Source of the DNA: Salinimicrobium xinjiangense DSM 19287
GTDB taxonomy: Bacteria; Bacteroidota; Bacteroidia; Flavobacteriales; Flavobacteriaceae
Length of the DNA: 53,493 bases
Assembly (NCBI RefSeq): GCF_000423585.1
Contig: NZ_KE384055.1
Span: 61,672-115,164, forward strand
Reading direction: 5' to 3'
The position numbers were made by a program, and so were the translations under genes. The notes beneath the pieces were generated by a model. It was not told the origin of the DNA and did not search any database. It saw only the letters and a list, made by a program, of their open reading frames with translations. Position 1 is the stretch's first letter. The number at the start of each line of letters is the position of its first letter. Of this stretch, positions 43,514 to 50,713 are shown piece by piece.

Positions 43514-43939
43514 ATGAACCTTGCATTTAACAAGATTTTAAAGGAAGAAATTCCGCAGATCCTGCCACTTATCCAGCAGTTAATGGGTAATACTTTTTCG
43601 AATGAGATCCTCACACAACGTTTTGAGGAAATGTTTACCCAGAATTACGAATGCTTCGGAATTTTTCTCGACAAGGAACTGGTAGGGGTCTTTGGATTGT
43701 GGTTTATGACGCGGCATTATGCCGGTCGCTCCTGTGAGCCAGATCATATCTATATTTTAGAGGAGCATCGCAACAAAGGTCTTGGTAAAAAATTGTTTGA
43801 ATTTATTTACAGTTATGCAGAGGAAAGAGGCTGTGAAACCTCAGAGTTAAACTCTTATGTGAGCAACTATCGCAGCCATAAATTCTATCTTAATGAAGGT
43901 TACGAGATCAAGGGATATCATTTTCTAAAAAACCTGTAA
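43514..43939 (+). CDS. GNAT family N-acetyltransferase
   Basis: A 141-residue GNAT protein. The acetyl-CoA loop is in DHIYILEEHRNKGLGKKLFEF, with CETSELNSYVSNYRSHKFYLNEGYE at the C-terminus. The substrate is unknown. The start is placed at 43514 because a perfect -7 box (43492-43499) follows the upstream in-frame ATG. The gene lies divergent to clpP and upstream of tRNA-Gly. Confidence 0.85.
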   Translation: MNLAFNKILKEEIPQILPLIQQLMGNTFSNEILTQRFEEMFTQNYECFGIFLDKELVGVFGLWFMTRHYAGRSCEPDHIYILEEHRNKGLGKKLFEFIYSYAEERGCETSELNSYVSNYRSHKFYLNEGYEIKGYHFLKNL

Positions 43940-43945
43940 ATATTT

Positions 43946-43977
43946 TTTGAGCAATAAAAACTTTCAATATATATTTG
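43946..43977 (+). promoter_or_regulatory. Promoter of the tRNA-Gly transcript
   Basis: A -33 TTTG (43946-43949) and a perfect -7 TATATTTG (43970-43977) are separated by 20 bp. The inferred transcript starts about 43984, before a tRNA 5'-half fragment (43993) and the intact tRNA (44065), so both would be on one primary transcript. Confidence 0.65.
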
Positions 43978-43992
43978 CAGAGCAATACTAAT

Positions 43993-44032
43993 GCGGGAGT
44001 AGCTCTCCCGATAGCTATCGGGAGGTAGAGCG
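43993..44032 (+). other. tRNA-Gly 5'-half fragment with 18-bp palindrome in the D-loop
   Basis: GCGGGAGTAGCTC (43993-44005) and GGTAGAGCG (44024-44032) are identical to bases 1-13 and 18-26 of the intact tRNA-Gly at 44065. The four D-loop bases AGTT are replaced by the perfect palindrome TCCCGATAGCTATCGGGA (44006-44023). After the D-arm the similarity stops; there is no anticodon arm. Confidence 0.85.
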
Positions 44033-44064
44033 TAAGTTTCCTTCTTTTTCTAAAATCTACTAAC

Positions 44065-44137
44065 GCGGGAGTAGCTCAGTTGGTAGAGCGTCAGCCTTCC
44101 AAGCTGAATGTCGCCGGTTCGAACCCGGTCTCCCGCT
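44065..44137 (+). tRNA. tRNA-Gly (anticodon UCC)
   Basis: The 73-nt cloverleaf has acceptor stem GCGGGAG/CTCCCGC, D-arm GTAGCTCAGTTGGTAGAGCG, anticodon stem CAGC/GCTG with loop CTTCCAA (anticodon TCC), T-arm with GGTTCGAACC, and discriminator T. CCA is not encoded. A terminator hairpin follows directly. Confidence 0.95.
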
Positions 44138-44138
44138 C

Positions 44139-44168
44139 AAAGCCTCGTCGAAAGATGGGGCTTTTTTT
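44139..44168 (+). terminator. Terminator after tRNA-Gly
   Basis: AAAGCC-t-CGTC, GAAA loop, GATGGGGCTTT followed by a T run. It lies 1 bp after the tRNA. Confidence 0.85.
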
Positions 44169-44179
44169 ATGTGCTAACA

Positions 44180-44860
44180 TCGGCACGGCTTGTAAATCCG
44201 CGCCAACGATTTTCTTGTCCTGGGACAACATATCGGTAGAAAAAAGCCATACCCTTTGATCATTGTCCTGTAGGGACAACATCTAAAGACCCGCGGAATA
44301 AACCGCTGTCAGGGCGTCAAGCCGCTGACAGGGTTGGTCTTAGGGTTAGTACATCGGTGCATCTTCACCGAATAGAGCCTGAAGGGCTCCAACAACAAAG
44401 CCCGGGGCAACGCCCCGGGAAAAAATCCCCACATGTTTCACCAGCCTGAAGGGCTGGTACATATTCGGAATGAATTTTTCTCGGCACGGATTTCAAATCC
44501 GCGCCAGCTTTCTTCTGTCCCGTTAGGACAACATATCGGTAGAAAAAAGCCATACCCTTTGATCATTGTCCTGTAGGGACAACATCTAAAAAACCCGCGG
44601 ATTACCCGCTGACAGGGTTGTTCGCAGAGATAGGAAATGAATACATCTCCACCAAATAGAGCCTGAAGGGCTCAAACAACAAAGCCCGGGGCAACGCCCA
44701 GGGAAAAAATCCCCACATGTTTCACCAGCCTGAAGGGCTGGTACATATTCGGGATTAATTTCTCGGCACGGATTACAAATCCGCGCCAGCCTTTGCAGGA
44801 TCCAAACCTCACAGGTTTTAAAACCTCGTTAGGTTTAGTACAGAAAGATCCCACGACGCT
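44180..44860. repeat. Composite ~300-bp tandem repeat block
   Basis: There is no credible gene between 44169 and 44996. Two full units and the start of a third begin with the CGGCACGG hairpin element at 44181, 44482 and 44764. Each unit holds a paired GTCC/GGAC hairpin module (GGACAACATATCGGTAGAAA), a CCGCTGACAGGGTTG element, GCCTGAAGGGCTC, then AAGCCCGGGGCAACGCCC, and AGCCTGAAGGGCTGGTACAT. The first two units are nearly identical over long stretches. A further inverted-repeat element (aacctcacaggttttaaaacc) follows at about 44807-44835. Simple words (tgttaattgctcattgct) fill 44875-44930. Confidence 0.88.
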
Positions 44861-44996
44861 TTGTTTTCCCCCTGCTAACTGTTCATTGTTAATTGCTCAT
44901 TGCTCACTGTTAATTGTTAAATCTTTCTTTACAACAGCAGCTTCCCACCCCGATCTTTGTACCTTAATTCAAGTATTCACCCTAAAATACTGCGGA

Positions 44997-45194
44997 ATGA
45001 AAAAAATTAATCCATTTTTTATCATTGGTACCCTTGGAATGTTACTTACTTCCATGCTTCACATTTTAATGGCTGCCATAACCTCTGAAGAAGCAGCTTC
45101 TGCTTCCTTCTGGATGCTGTATCCCGGTTTTCTTGCCTTTCTCATTCTTGGAACTGTGATTATGGCCAAAAGAGAGCGGCTTAGCAAAGAATAA
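44997..45194 (+). CDS. Small membrane protein of unknown function
   Basis: A 65-residue protein, MKKINPFFIIGTLGMLLTSM..., with two hydrophobic segments (about 7-28 and 38-56) and a charged C-terminus AKRERLSKE. I do not recognise the family. The frame remains open upstream into repeat sequence (to 44793), but the ATG at 44997 gives a normal membrane-protein N-terminus and lies after the repeats end. Confidence 0.65.
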   Translation: MKKINPFFIIGTLGMLLTSMLHILMAAITSEEAASASFWMLYPGFLAFLILGTVIMAKRERLSKE

Positions 45195-45207
45195 ATTCCG
45201 TTAATTT

Positions 45208-45226
45208 GGATCAAATTTTTTGATCC
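45208..45226 (+). other. Hairpin abutting the GTG start of the GNAT gene
   Basis: GGATCAAA-TTT-TTTGATCC is a perfect 8-bp stem ending at the base before the GTG start codon at 45227. It could occlude ribosome access or be a weak terminator of the small membrane protein gene. No T-run follows. Confidence 0.5.
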
Positions 45227-46042
45227 GTGAAAATAAAAGATCTCTCATCTACTCCTTTTGAGGAGATTATTACTTGTTTTCTTAAAGCCTTTGAAGGTTA
45301 TTTTGTTCAACTTCCGGAAGATATCGTATACTGGAGATCCCGCTTTATTATTGCCCGTGTAGACTGGAGTCTTTCTTTCGGCATGTTCGATGGAGATAAG
45401 CTTGTCGGTTATATCATAAACGGAATCGATCAGCACAACGGAAAACTCACCGCCTACAACACCGGCACAGGTGTTTTAGCTGAATACCGCGGAAAAGCTA
45501 TTGTAGACCAGCTTTATGATCATGCGGTGCCATTACTTAAGGACCGGAAGATTGAAAAATGCTTGCTCGAAGTGATCTGTGAAAATGAAAGAGCCATAAA
45601 AGTATATGAGCGAATTGGTTTTAAAATAATCCGGCATCTGCGTACTTTCAGCGGTAATCTTCCTGAAACAACTTCAGAGAACAGGTTCCAAAAATGTCAT
45701 TTTTCGCAGGTATTAAATTCCGGACTTTATAAGCCCGAACATTATGCCTGGGATAATTCTGCGGAAGCAATAAAAATGTCAGATAATATCCGGACTTTTT
45801 GTTTAGGGAAAACAAATTCACCCGAAGCTTACTTTTCAATCGATCCTGCAGGAAATGTAATTCAGCTGGAGAGTACAAACGCGGACTATGAGTATCTTTT
45901 GGGTGCTTTAGGGAATGTTGCCGGGGAGGTGAAGCTAAAAAACCTTGATGCCCAGAGAAGTCAGCTTATAAAGGCCCTTCAAAAACTGCATTTTTCGAAT
46001 CCCGTCAATCAATACGAAATGGAAATGCTATTAGAGAATTGA
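45227..46042 (+). CDS. GNAT family N-acetyltransferase with C-terminal extension
   Basis: A 271-residue protein. The N-terminal GNAT domain covers about residues 1-145 (YNTGTGVLAEYRGKAIVDQLYDH as acetyl-CoA loop, CENERAIKVYERIGFK as the C-terminal core). A second half of unclear fold follows. The start codon is GTG; no other start fits. Two copies of the dispersed palindrome are read in the same frame in the second half, giving QKCHFSQ (45690-45704) and QKLHFSN (45981-45995). These are likely repeat-derived insertions or captured sequence. Confidence 0.85.
   Translation: MKIKDLSSTPFEEIITCFLKAFEGYFVQLPEDIVYWRSRFIIARVDWSLSFGMFDGDKLVGYIINGIDQHNGKLTAYNTGTGVLAEYRGKAIVDQLYDHAVPLLKDRKIEKCLLEVICENERAIKVYERIGFKIIRHLRTFSGNLPETTSENRFQKCHFSQVLNSGLYKPEHYAWDNSAEAIKMSDNIRTFCLGKTNSPEAYFSIDPAGNVIQLESTNADYEYLLGALGNVAGEVKLKNLDAQRSQLIKALQKLHFSNPVNQYEMEMLLEN
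45690..45704. repeat. Perfect AAAAATGWCATTTTT palindrome inside GNAT gene
   Basis: AAAAATGTCATTTTT, coding for K-C-H-F in frame. The right flank is CGCAGG. Confidence 0.85.
45981..45995. repeat. Degenerate palindrome copy inside GNAT gene
   Basis: AAAAACTGCATTTTT differs from the consensus in the centre. The flanks CTTC and CGAA match those of other copies, and the reading frame (QKLHFS) matches the perfect copy 291 bp upstream. Confidence 0.6.
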
Positions 46043-46069
46043 GGTTTAACTGTTTCCGCGAAAAGGAGG

Positions 46070-46837
46070 TCATAAATGATTTTGGACTGACCTAAAACTC
46101 AGGTCATTTACTACATGCACCTCCCGTTTTTCAAGGGAATCCATAAGCCGGTTCCGGTGATTGGCCCCTACTAAGATCAAAATTTTATTTCCGGGATATT
46201 CCTCCACAAGTTCAAGAGCTTTTAAAGTTATCTGAAGATCTCTTTGGTTGTTAAAGACAGGATAAGCGGCATAAAGGCTGTTGTTGAAAAGGCTGTCTTC
46301 AATTTTATATTGTCGTCCCGTTATGCTGTCGTATTCACCCTTTAATAATTCTTCGGCAGAATAAGTTAAAGCTATTTCCCGCTGCTTTTCCTGGATCTTC
46401 GGAAGATCGGTTGCCTCGTATTTTGCGACAAAAGCAGAATCTAACCTCATATCCTGCATTATCCTTTTGATCCTGTACATTTCTGAAGTAGTATCTGAAA
46501 ACATCTCCCTGCTCACCCTCATATTCTTGGTGCTTTCACTATAATAGTCAATTCCGCGAACCATTCCGGGGAAAGAATCCCGCACCATGATCATTTCAAG
46601 AGGATAGAAAAGATCAAGGGAATCAGATTCCATATCAAAATCCTCCGGTCTTATTTCGACCCCAATTACATCGGGATCATAAGCTTTCACCAGCTCCAGC
46701 AGATCTCCATATGTGTAGTTTTCATTAGTTTCATGTGCTCCATGAATAGTGGGTAAAACAAGTACCTGAGTTTTTTCCCCATTTTCGCAAGAGACGAGAA
46801 TTAAAAGCAGGAAGTTTAGCAGGACAAATTTTTTCAT
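46070..46837 (-). CDS. DUF5694-like lipoprotein (TraB/ChaN-like pattern)
   Basis: A 255-residue lipoprotein with signal MKKFVLLNFLLLILVSC and Cys17. The motif VLVLPTIHGAHETN near the N-terminus, GVEIRPEDFD, and the later LILVGANHRNRLMDSL resemble the H/E/H pattern of TraB/ChaN/TIKI-type putative metalloproteins, and the overall layout fits the DUF5694 family. Activity is unknown. It overlaps the S41 peptidase stop by one base (TAATG), so the two are translationally coupled. Confidence 0.78.
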   Translation of the reverse strand: MKKFVLLNFLLLILVSCENGEKTQVLVLPTIHGAHETNENYTYGDLLELVKAYDPDVIGVEIRPEDFDMESDSLDLFYPLEMIMVRDSFPGMVRGIDYYSESTKNMRVSREMFSDTTSEMYRIKRIMQDMRLDSAFVAKYEATDLPKIQEKQREIALTYSAEELLKGEYDSITGRQYKIEDSLFNNSLYAAYPVFNNQRDLQITLKALELVEEYPGNKILILVGANHRNRLMDSLEKREVHVVNDLSFRSVQNHL

Positions 46838-48168
46838 TACCTGAGCATTTTTAGAGCTGCTTCAAAAGCTTCGTCCTTTCCGGAAAGAAAAGCTTTTAAA
46901 GTAGGTTTCACTTCAATATCGGGAGAAATGCCCACTCCGACAAATTCTGTTCCATCGGGCAAAACGTCTCTTTTAGCACAAACGATCCCGAGACCTCCAA
47001 ACGGGAGTTGAAACATAAGTGGCTGGCCTGTGCTCCCGCCCGTTGCTTGTCCTACTACGGTTCCCCGTTTAAGATTTTTGAATGCAGATAAAAAATCTTC
47101 AGCGGCCGAATAAGTATCCGGGCCGGCCAGAACCACAACGTTCCCGGTGAAAACCGGTGTTTTGTAAGGCTTCCATGTGTAATTTCCAACTTCCAGAACA
47201 TCGGGTTCTCCACCCCAGGCCCGTTGTACCGGTTTGTACCTGCGCATCACCTGCATGCTCATGGGAAATCCTTCACTTGTGAGATAGCCAATTAATTCGA
47301 ATCCGTTATTTCCGTTTCCTCCACCGTTGTTACGAATGTCGATAATGAGATTCCTGGGCAGCGGAGTCTGGAAAAGGCTGTCATAGAATTTTACAACATC
47401 AGAATCATTGAAGGTGTTAATGGTAAGAAGTCCGGTGGAGTTATTTATCGGTTTATAGGAGAACCCTGAGGAGGCCGGGAATAACTGGTCACGGCTTTCT
47501 CTTATAAAGCTGTGAGTGATCTTTTTACCTTTTGGTGTTTCCATTTCCAGAACCAGGGGTTCCTTCAAACTGCCGTGGGTAAGAAAGTAGGAATATAGTC
47601 TTGCCGTAAGATCGTGAGCTGTACTTGCAGAGACATAGGGCGCAACATACTTTTCCGCATATTCCTTAGCCGGTATACCGTTGATTTTGTTAATGATACT
47701 GCGCGGTTGTAATAATTCATATTCAGGTTTGTTGCTCTGCAACCCGGTAATTACTACCCTGTCCTCAATGAGTTGTGCTCTAATGGGAAGTGAAGCCATA
47801 AATTCGTTCCAGAGTTCTTTAGGAGGGACAATAAGGCTGTGACCATCATTTAGGTGAGTGTAGAACTCTTTAAGAAGGGTGTAATATTCTTTCCTGTCAC
47901 GGCTGTCTATAACTTTTGGTATGTAAGCATTATAAATGCTGTCCCAGTTGACGGCGGGGATAAGGTCAAAATTGGCAAAATTGTATTTCGCCTCAGCCCA
48001 AGCGGTACTCAGTCCGGCTATCTTTGTATCGGTTGTAAGACTATCTCCAAAAGCTGTTTTTTCAAAATGAACTTTATAAGCCGCTTTGTAGGCGGTAGTG
48101 TCAAATTGTTGTGCTTTCCCGGAGCTGAAAACCATAAAGCTCAACAGGAGAAAAAAGATTTTTTTCAT
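46837..48168 (-). CDS. S41 family (C-terminal processing type) peptidase
   Basis: A 443-residue exported peptidase with signal MKKIFFLLLSFMVFSSGKAQ. The peptidase S41 core includes NLIIDIRNNGGGNG, VVLAGPDTYSAAEDFLSAF (candidate nucleophile Ser in TYSAAE) and VVGQATGGSTGQPL. No clear full PDZ domain is seen, as in tricorn-like S41 members. An upstream in-frame start (48201) would place 11 residues before the signal peptide and precede a perfect -7 box, so the ATG at 48168 is chosen. Confidence 0.9.
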   Translation of the reverse strand: MKKIFFLLLSFMVFSSGKAQQFDTTAYKAAYKVHFEKTAFGDSLTTDTKIAGLSTAWAEAKYNFANFDLIPAVNWDSIYNAYIPKVIDSRDRKEYYTLLKEFYTHLNDGHSLIVPPKELWNEFMASLPIRAQLIEDRVVITGLQSNKPEYELLQPRSIINKINGIPAKEYAEKYVAPYVSASTAHDLTARLYSYFLTHGSLKEPLVLEMETPKGKKITHSFIRESRDQLFPASSGFSYKPINNSTGLLTINTFNDSDVVKFYDSLFQTPLPRNLIIDIRNNGGGNGNNGFELIGYLTSEGFPMSMQVMRRYKPVQRAWGGEPDVLEVGNYTWKPYKTPVFTGNVVVLAGPDTYSAAEDFLSAFKNLKRGTVVGQATGGSTGQPLMFQLPFGGLGIVCAKRDVLPDGTEFVGVGISPDIEVKPTLKAFLSGKDEAFEAALKMLR

Positions 48169-48188
48169 TATCTTAAATATAAACTGTC

Positions 48189-48196
48189 CAAAATTA
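48189..48196 (-). promoter_or_regulatory. -7 promoter box of S41 peptidase gene
   Basis: The minus strand reads TAATTTTG, a perfect TAnnTTTG, about 20 bp before the ATG at 48168. Confidence 0.55.
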
Positions 48197-48267
48197 CTCA
48201 AAAGAAGGATTGCTGCTGAAGAAGCTGAAAATTTTTTCCGGTTTCTTCTGAAAAAGTCTTAACGTCT

Positions 48268-48867
48268 ATGAATTATCCGCAAAATATTTTGCCTTTAGAA
48301 GGCGAAGCATGGTACTTCGGAAAAATCTTTCCTGCAGCTGAAGCTGAAGCATACTTTCAGAAATTGCTTGATAAAGCAAACTGGCAACACGACGAGGTAA
48401 TGATGTATGGAAAAAGGATCATTACCGCGAGAAAAACAGCCTGGTACGGGGAAGAGGAGTTCGAATATACCTATTCCAAAATCACACGAAAGGCCGGGCT
48501 TTGGATTCCGGAATTACTTCCGCTGAAGGCAAAGGTGGAGGAGGTGACCGGACTCAAATTCAATTCCTGTCTGCTTAATCTCTATCATTCCGGCGAAGAA
48601 GGAATGTCCTGGCACAGCGACGCAGAAGCCGAACTCGGGAAAGAACCCGCAATTGCTTCCGTCAGCCTGGGGGCACAAAGAAAATTTGTTATGAAGCATA
48701 AAGCTTCCGCAGAAAAAATAGAACTGCAACTAGAACCGGGAAGTTTACTGCTCATGGCAGGGGAAACTCAGCAGCACTGGCTGCACAGCCTTCCGAAGAC
48801 GAAGAAAGTGAAGGAGCCGAGGATCAATCTTACTTTCAGAAATATTAAAAAATGGAAAAGCCGGTAA
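48268..48867 (+). CDS. alkB: Alpha-ketoglutarate-dependent dioxygenase AlkB-like
   Basis: A 199-residue Fe(II)/2-oxoglutarate dioxygenase that repairs N-alkylated bases. Iron ligands His116 and Asp118 (WHSDAE) and His173 (WLHSLPK) are present, and the 2-oxoglutarate-binding pair Arg185/Arg191 is in EPRINLTFR. The N-terminal region has the ALKBH2/3-like nucleotide-flipping layout. The last 23 bp overlap the 3' end of glsA on the other strand. Confidence 0.93.
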   Translation: MNYPQNILPLEGEAWYFGKIFPAAEAEAYFQKLLDKANWQHDEVMMYGKRIITARKTAWYGEEEFEYTYSKITRKAGLWIPELLPLKAKVEEVTGLKFNSCLLNLYHSGEEGMSWHSDAEAELGKEPAIASVSLGAQRKFVMKHKASAEKIELQLEPGSLLLMAGETQQHWLHSLPKTKKVKEPRINLTFRNIKKWKSR

Positions 48868-49774
48868 GAGTGGTAAGCCGTTCCAGAGAAGCCATGCCTA
48901 AAGCAGAATTTCCTTTTGGATTCAACGGCGGACTCCACACTGCTACTGCAAACCTGTCGGGATGAACTGCAACGATTCCGCCGCCTACACCACTTTTGCC
49001 AGGTAAACCAACTTCAAAACTGAATTCCCCGGCTTCGTCGTAAAAACCACAGGTCTGCATGAGCGCATTGATCCTTTTAACCTGCCTGCCGGTTAAGAAT
49101 TCCCGATCAGATCCTATGACGGTTCCGTTATTTGCAAAAATGATAAAAGCGTTTGCGAGTTCCCTGCAGGACATGGCTAGAGAACATTGGTGGAAATAGA
49201 AATCGAGTACATCCTCGACATCATTTTCAATATTACCAAATGACTTCAGGTAATTGACCATGGCGTAATTACGATAGCCCTCAGACTGTTCGGAAGCTGC
49301 AACCACAGAATCATAATCTATGCTGTCATTCCCCGTGATCTCATGCAGGAAGGCGAGCAGGGCAGCTTTCGGATTGCTAAAGTAGGATACCAGCACATCG
49401 GCCACTACCAAAGCACCTGCATTGATAAAGGGATTCCGAGGAATTCCTGAGTCGTTTTCCAGCTGGGAGAGCGAATTGAAAGGATCGCCTGAAGGTTCCA
49501 CCCCCACCCGGTTCCAGAGTTTGTCTCCTACTACTTTCATGGAAAGAGCCAGGGTGAAGACCTTCGAGATCGACTGAATGGAAAAACGTTCATTACTGTC
49601 CCCGAAACAATAATTATTGCCGCTAAGATCATACAGATGCATCCCATATTTATCTGAAGGAACTTTTGCAAGTTCGGGAATATAAGATGCCACCTTTCCG
49701 GAACGTGGCTTATCGTCGAATTCCCGGCTTATTTGATTGAGGATCTTCTGGTAGTCGATATTATGTGAGGTCAT
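48845..49774 (-). CDS. glsA: Glutaminase A
   Basis: The 309-residue serine-dependent glutaminase converts glutamine to glutamate and ammonia. The catalytic S-x-x-K is Ser68-Ile-Ser-Lys71 (FSIQSISKVF). Other family blocks are GVEPSGDPFNSL, NPFINAGALVV and GLPGKSGVGGGI. Full length. It overlaps the upstream pepE gene by 14 bp, so the two probably form one operon in amino-acid salvage. Confidence 0.96.
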   Translation of the reverse strand: MTSHNIDYQKILNQISREFDDKPRSGKVASYIPELAKVPSDKYGMHLYDLSGNNYCFGDSNERFSIQSISKVFTLALSMKVVGDKLWNRVGVEPSGDPFNSLSQLENDSGIPRNPFINAGALVVADVLVSYFSNPKAALLAFLHEITGNDSIDYDSVVAASEQSEGYRNYAMVNYLKSFGNIENDVEDVLDFYFHQCSLAMSCRELANAFIIFANNGTVIGSDREFLTGRQVKRINALMQTCGFYDEAGEFSFEVGLPGKSGVGGGIVAVHPDRFAVAVWSPPLNPKGNSALGMASLERLTTLTGFSIF

Positions 49775-50468
49775 TGAGCAGGGTTTCCGGTTCTACTTCA
49801 TAAGCTTCTTTTCCGGCCTCAAAAATTCTTGCAAGAGGTTCTCCTTTGAGCCTTATATCCTTTCCTTTCACCTCCAGCCAGCTGCCTTCCCGTAAACCTA
49901 TCACCGGCGGAGTATTGAATTGGTGAAACTCTTTGATCCTGGTCTCACGGGTTTCTCCTTTATGGGTTGAATCAGGATCGGGATCCAGGTAATGCGGATT
50001 AATATTAAAAGGTACCAGGCCGAGAGTATTGAAAGAAGGCGGATAAACTATAGGCATATCGTTGGAGGTCTTCATGGTTAGTCCGGCAATATTTGTACCT
50101 GCACTGGTTCCCAGATAGGGAATTCCCTTTTCCAAAACCTCTTTTAAAGGAGTGATCAAGTTTTGGGAATGGAGTTGCTGAACCAGTAAGAAAGTGTTTC
50201 CACCCCCGGTGAAGATCCCTTTAGCTTTTTGAATGGCAACGCGAGGTTCACTGAATTCATGCAGCCCTTTTATTTTTAATCCTGCTTTATCAAAAGCCCT
50301 GGCAGCTGTACTGGTGTATTCTTCATGAGAAATTCCGCCGGGACGGGCAAAGGGAATAAAGAGCACCTCGCTGCAACCTGAAAAATGGGATCTTAGAAGC
50401 GGGATTAGATATTCAAGATATTCCTGGCCGTGCAGGGTGGAAGTACTGGCAAGGATGAGGTTTTTCAT
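49761..50468 (-). CDS. pepE: Dipeptidase E (peptidase family S51)
   Basis: The 235-residue cytosolic serine peptidase cleaves Asp-X dipeptides. The nucleophile is Ser122 in YLGTSAGTNIAGL, preceded by FTGGGNTFLL. The PHYLDPDPDS and IGLREGSWL regions are also typical. Its 3' end overlaps glsA. Confidence 0.94.
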   Translation of the reverse strand: MKNLILASTSTLHGQEYLEYLIPLLRSHFSGCSEVLFIPFARPGGISHEEYTSTAARAFDKAGLKIKGLHEFSEPRVAIQKAKGIFTGGGNTFLLVQQLHSQNLITPLKEVLEKGIPYLGTSAGTNIAGLTMKTSNDMPIVYPPSFNTLGLVPFNINPHYLDPDPDSTHKGETRETRIKEFHQFNTPPVIGLREGSWLEVKGKDIRLKGEPLARIFEAGKEAYEVEPETLLNDLT

Positions 50469-50589
50469 GCTTTTTAATTGTTTTCTATGTAAAATTAAGA
50501 AATCTGCAGGAGGGAGGTTTTAAATTTAGCCTAATTCTCTGAAGCGGTTCAAAATTTAAAGTTCAAGGTCATGTCGCCGGTTGCGAGTC

Positions 50590-50639
50590 TAATTAATTAA
50601 CCAATCACTGATCCCCAATTAACTAATCCCCAATTCCAC
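50590..50639. repeat. Heptamer-phrased intergenic words
   Basis: taattaaccaatcactgatccccaattaactaatccccaatt-type sequence resembles the minisatellites at 34661-34857 and 51510-52130. The rest of the 245-bp gap (50469-50713) shows nothing clear. Confidence 0.7.
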
Positions 50640-50713
50640 CTTTAACTAAAATTTAGTCGGGGATTACGACTTTTTAAACAATTGATTTTGTTTCTTTAAG
50701 AAAAGCAGTAATT

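Noticed and set aside
44091-44854. Short minus-strand frames over the tRNA and repeat block
   Set aside because: They overlap the tRNA-Gly and the composite repeats. The near-identical peptides in the two units reflect DNA duplication, not coding selection.
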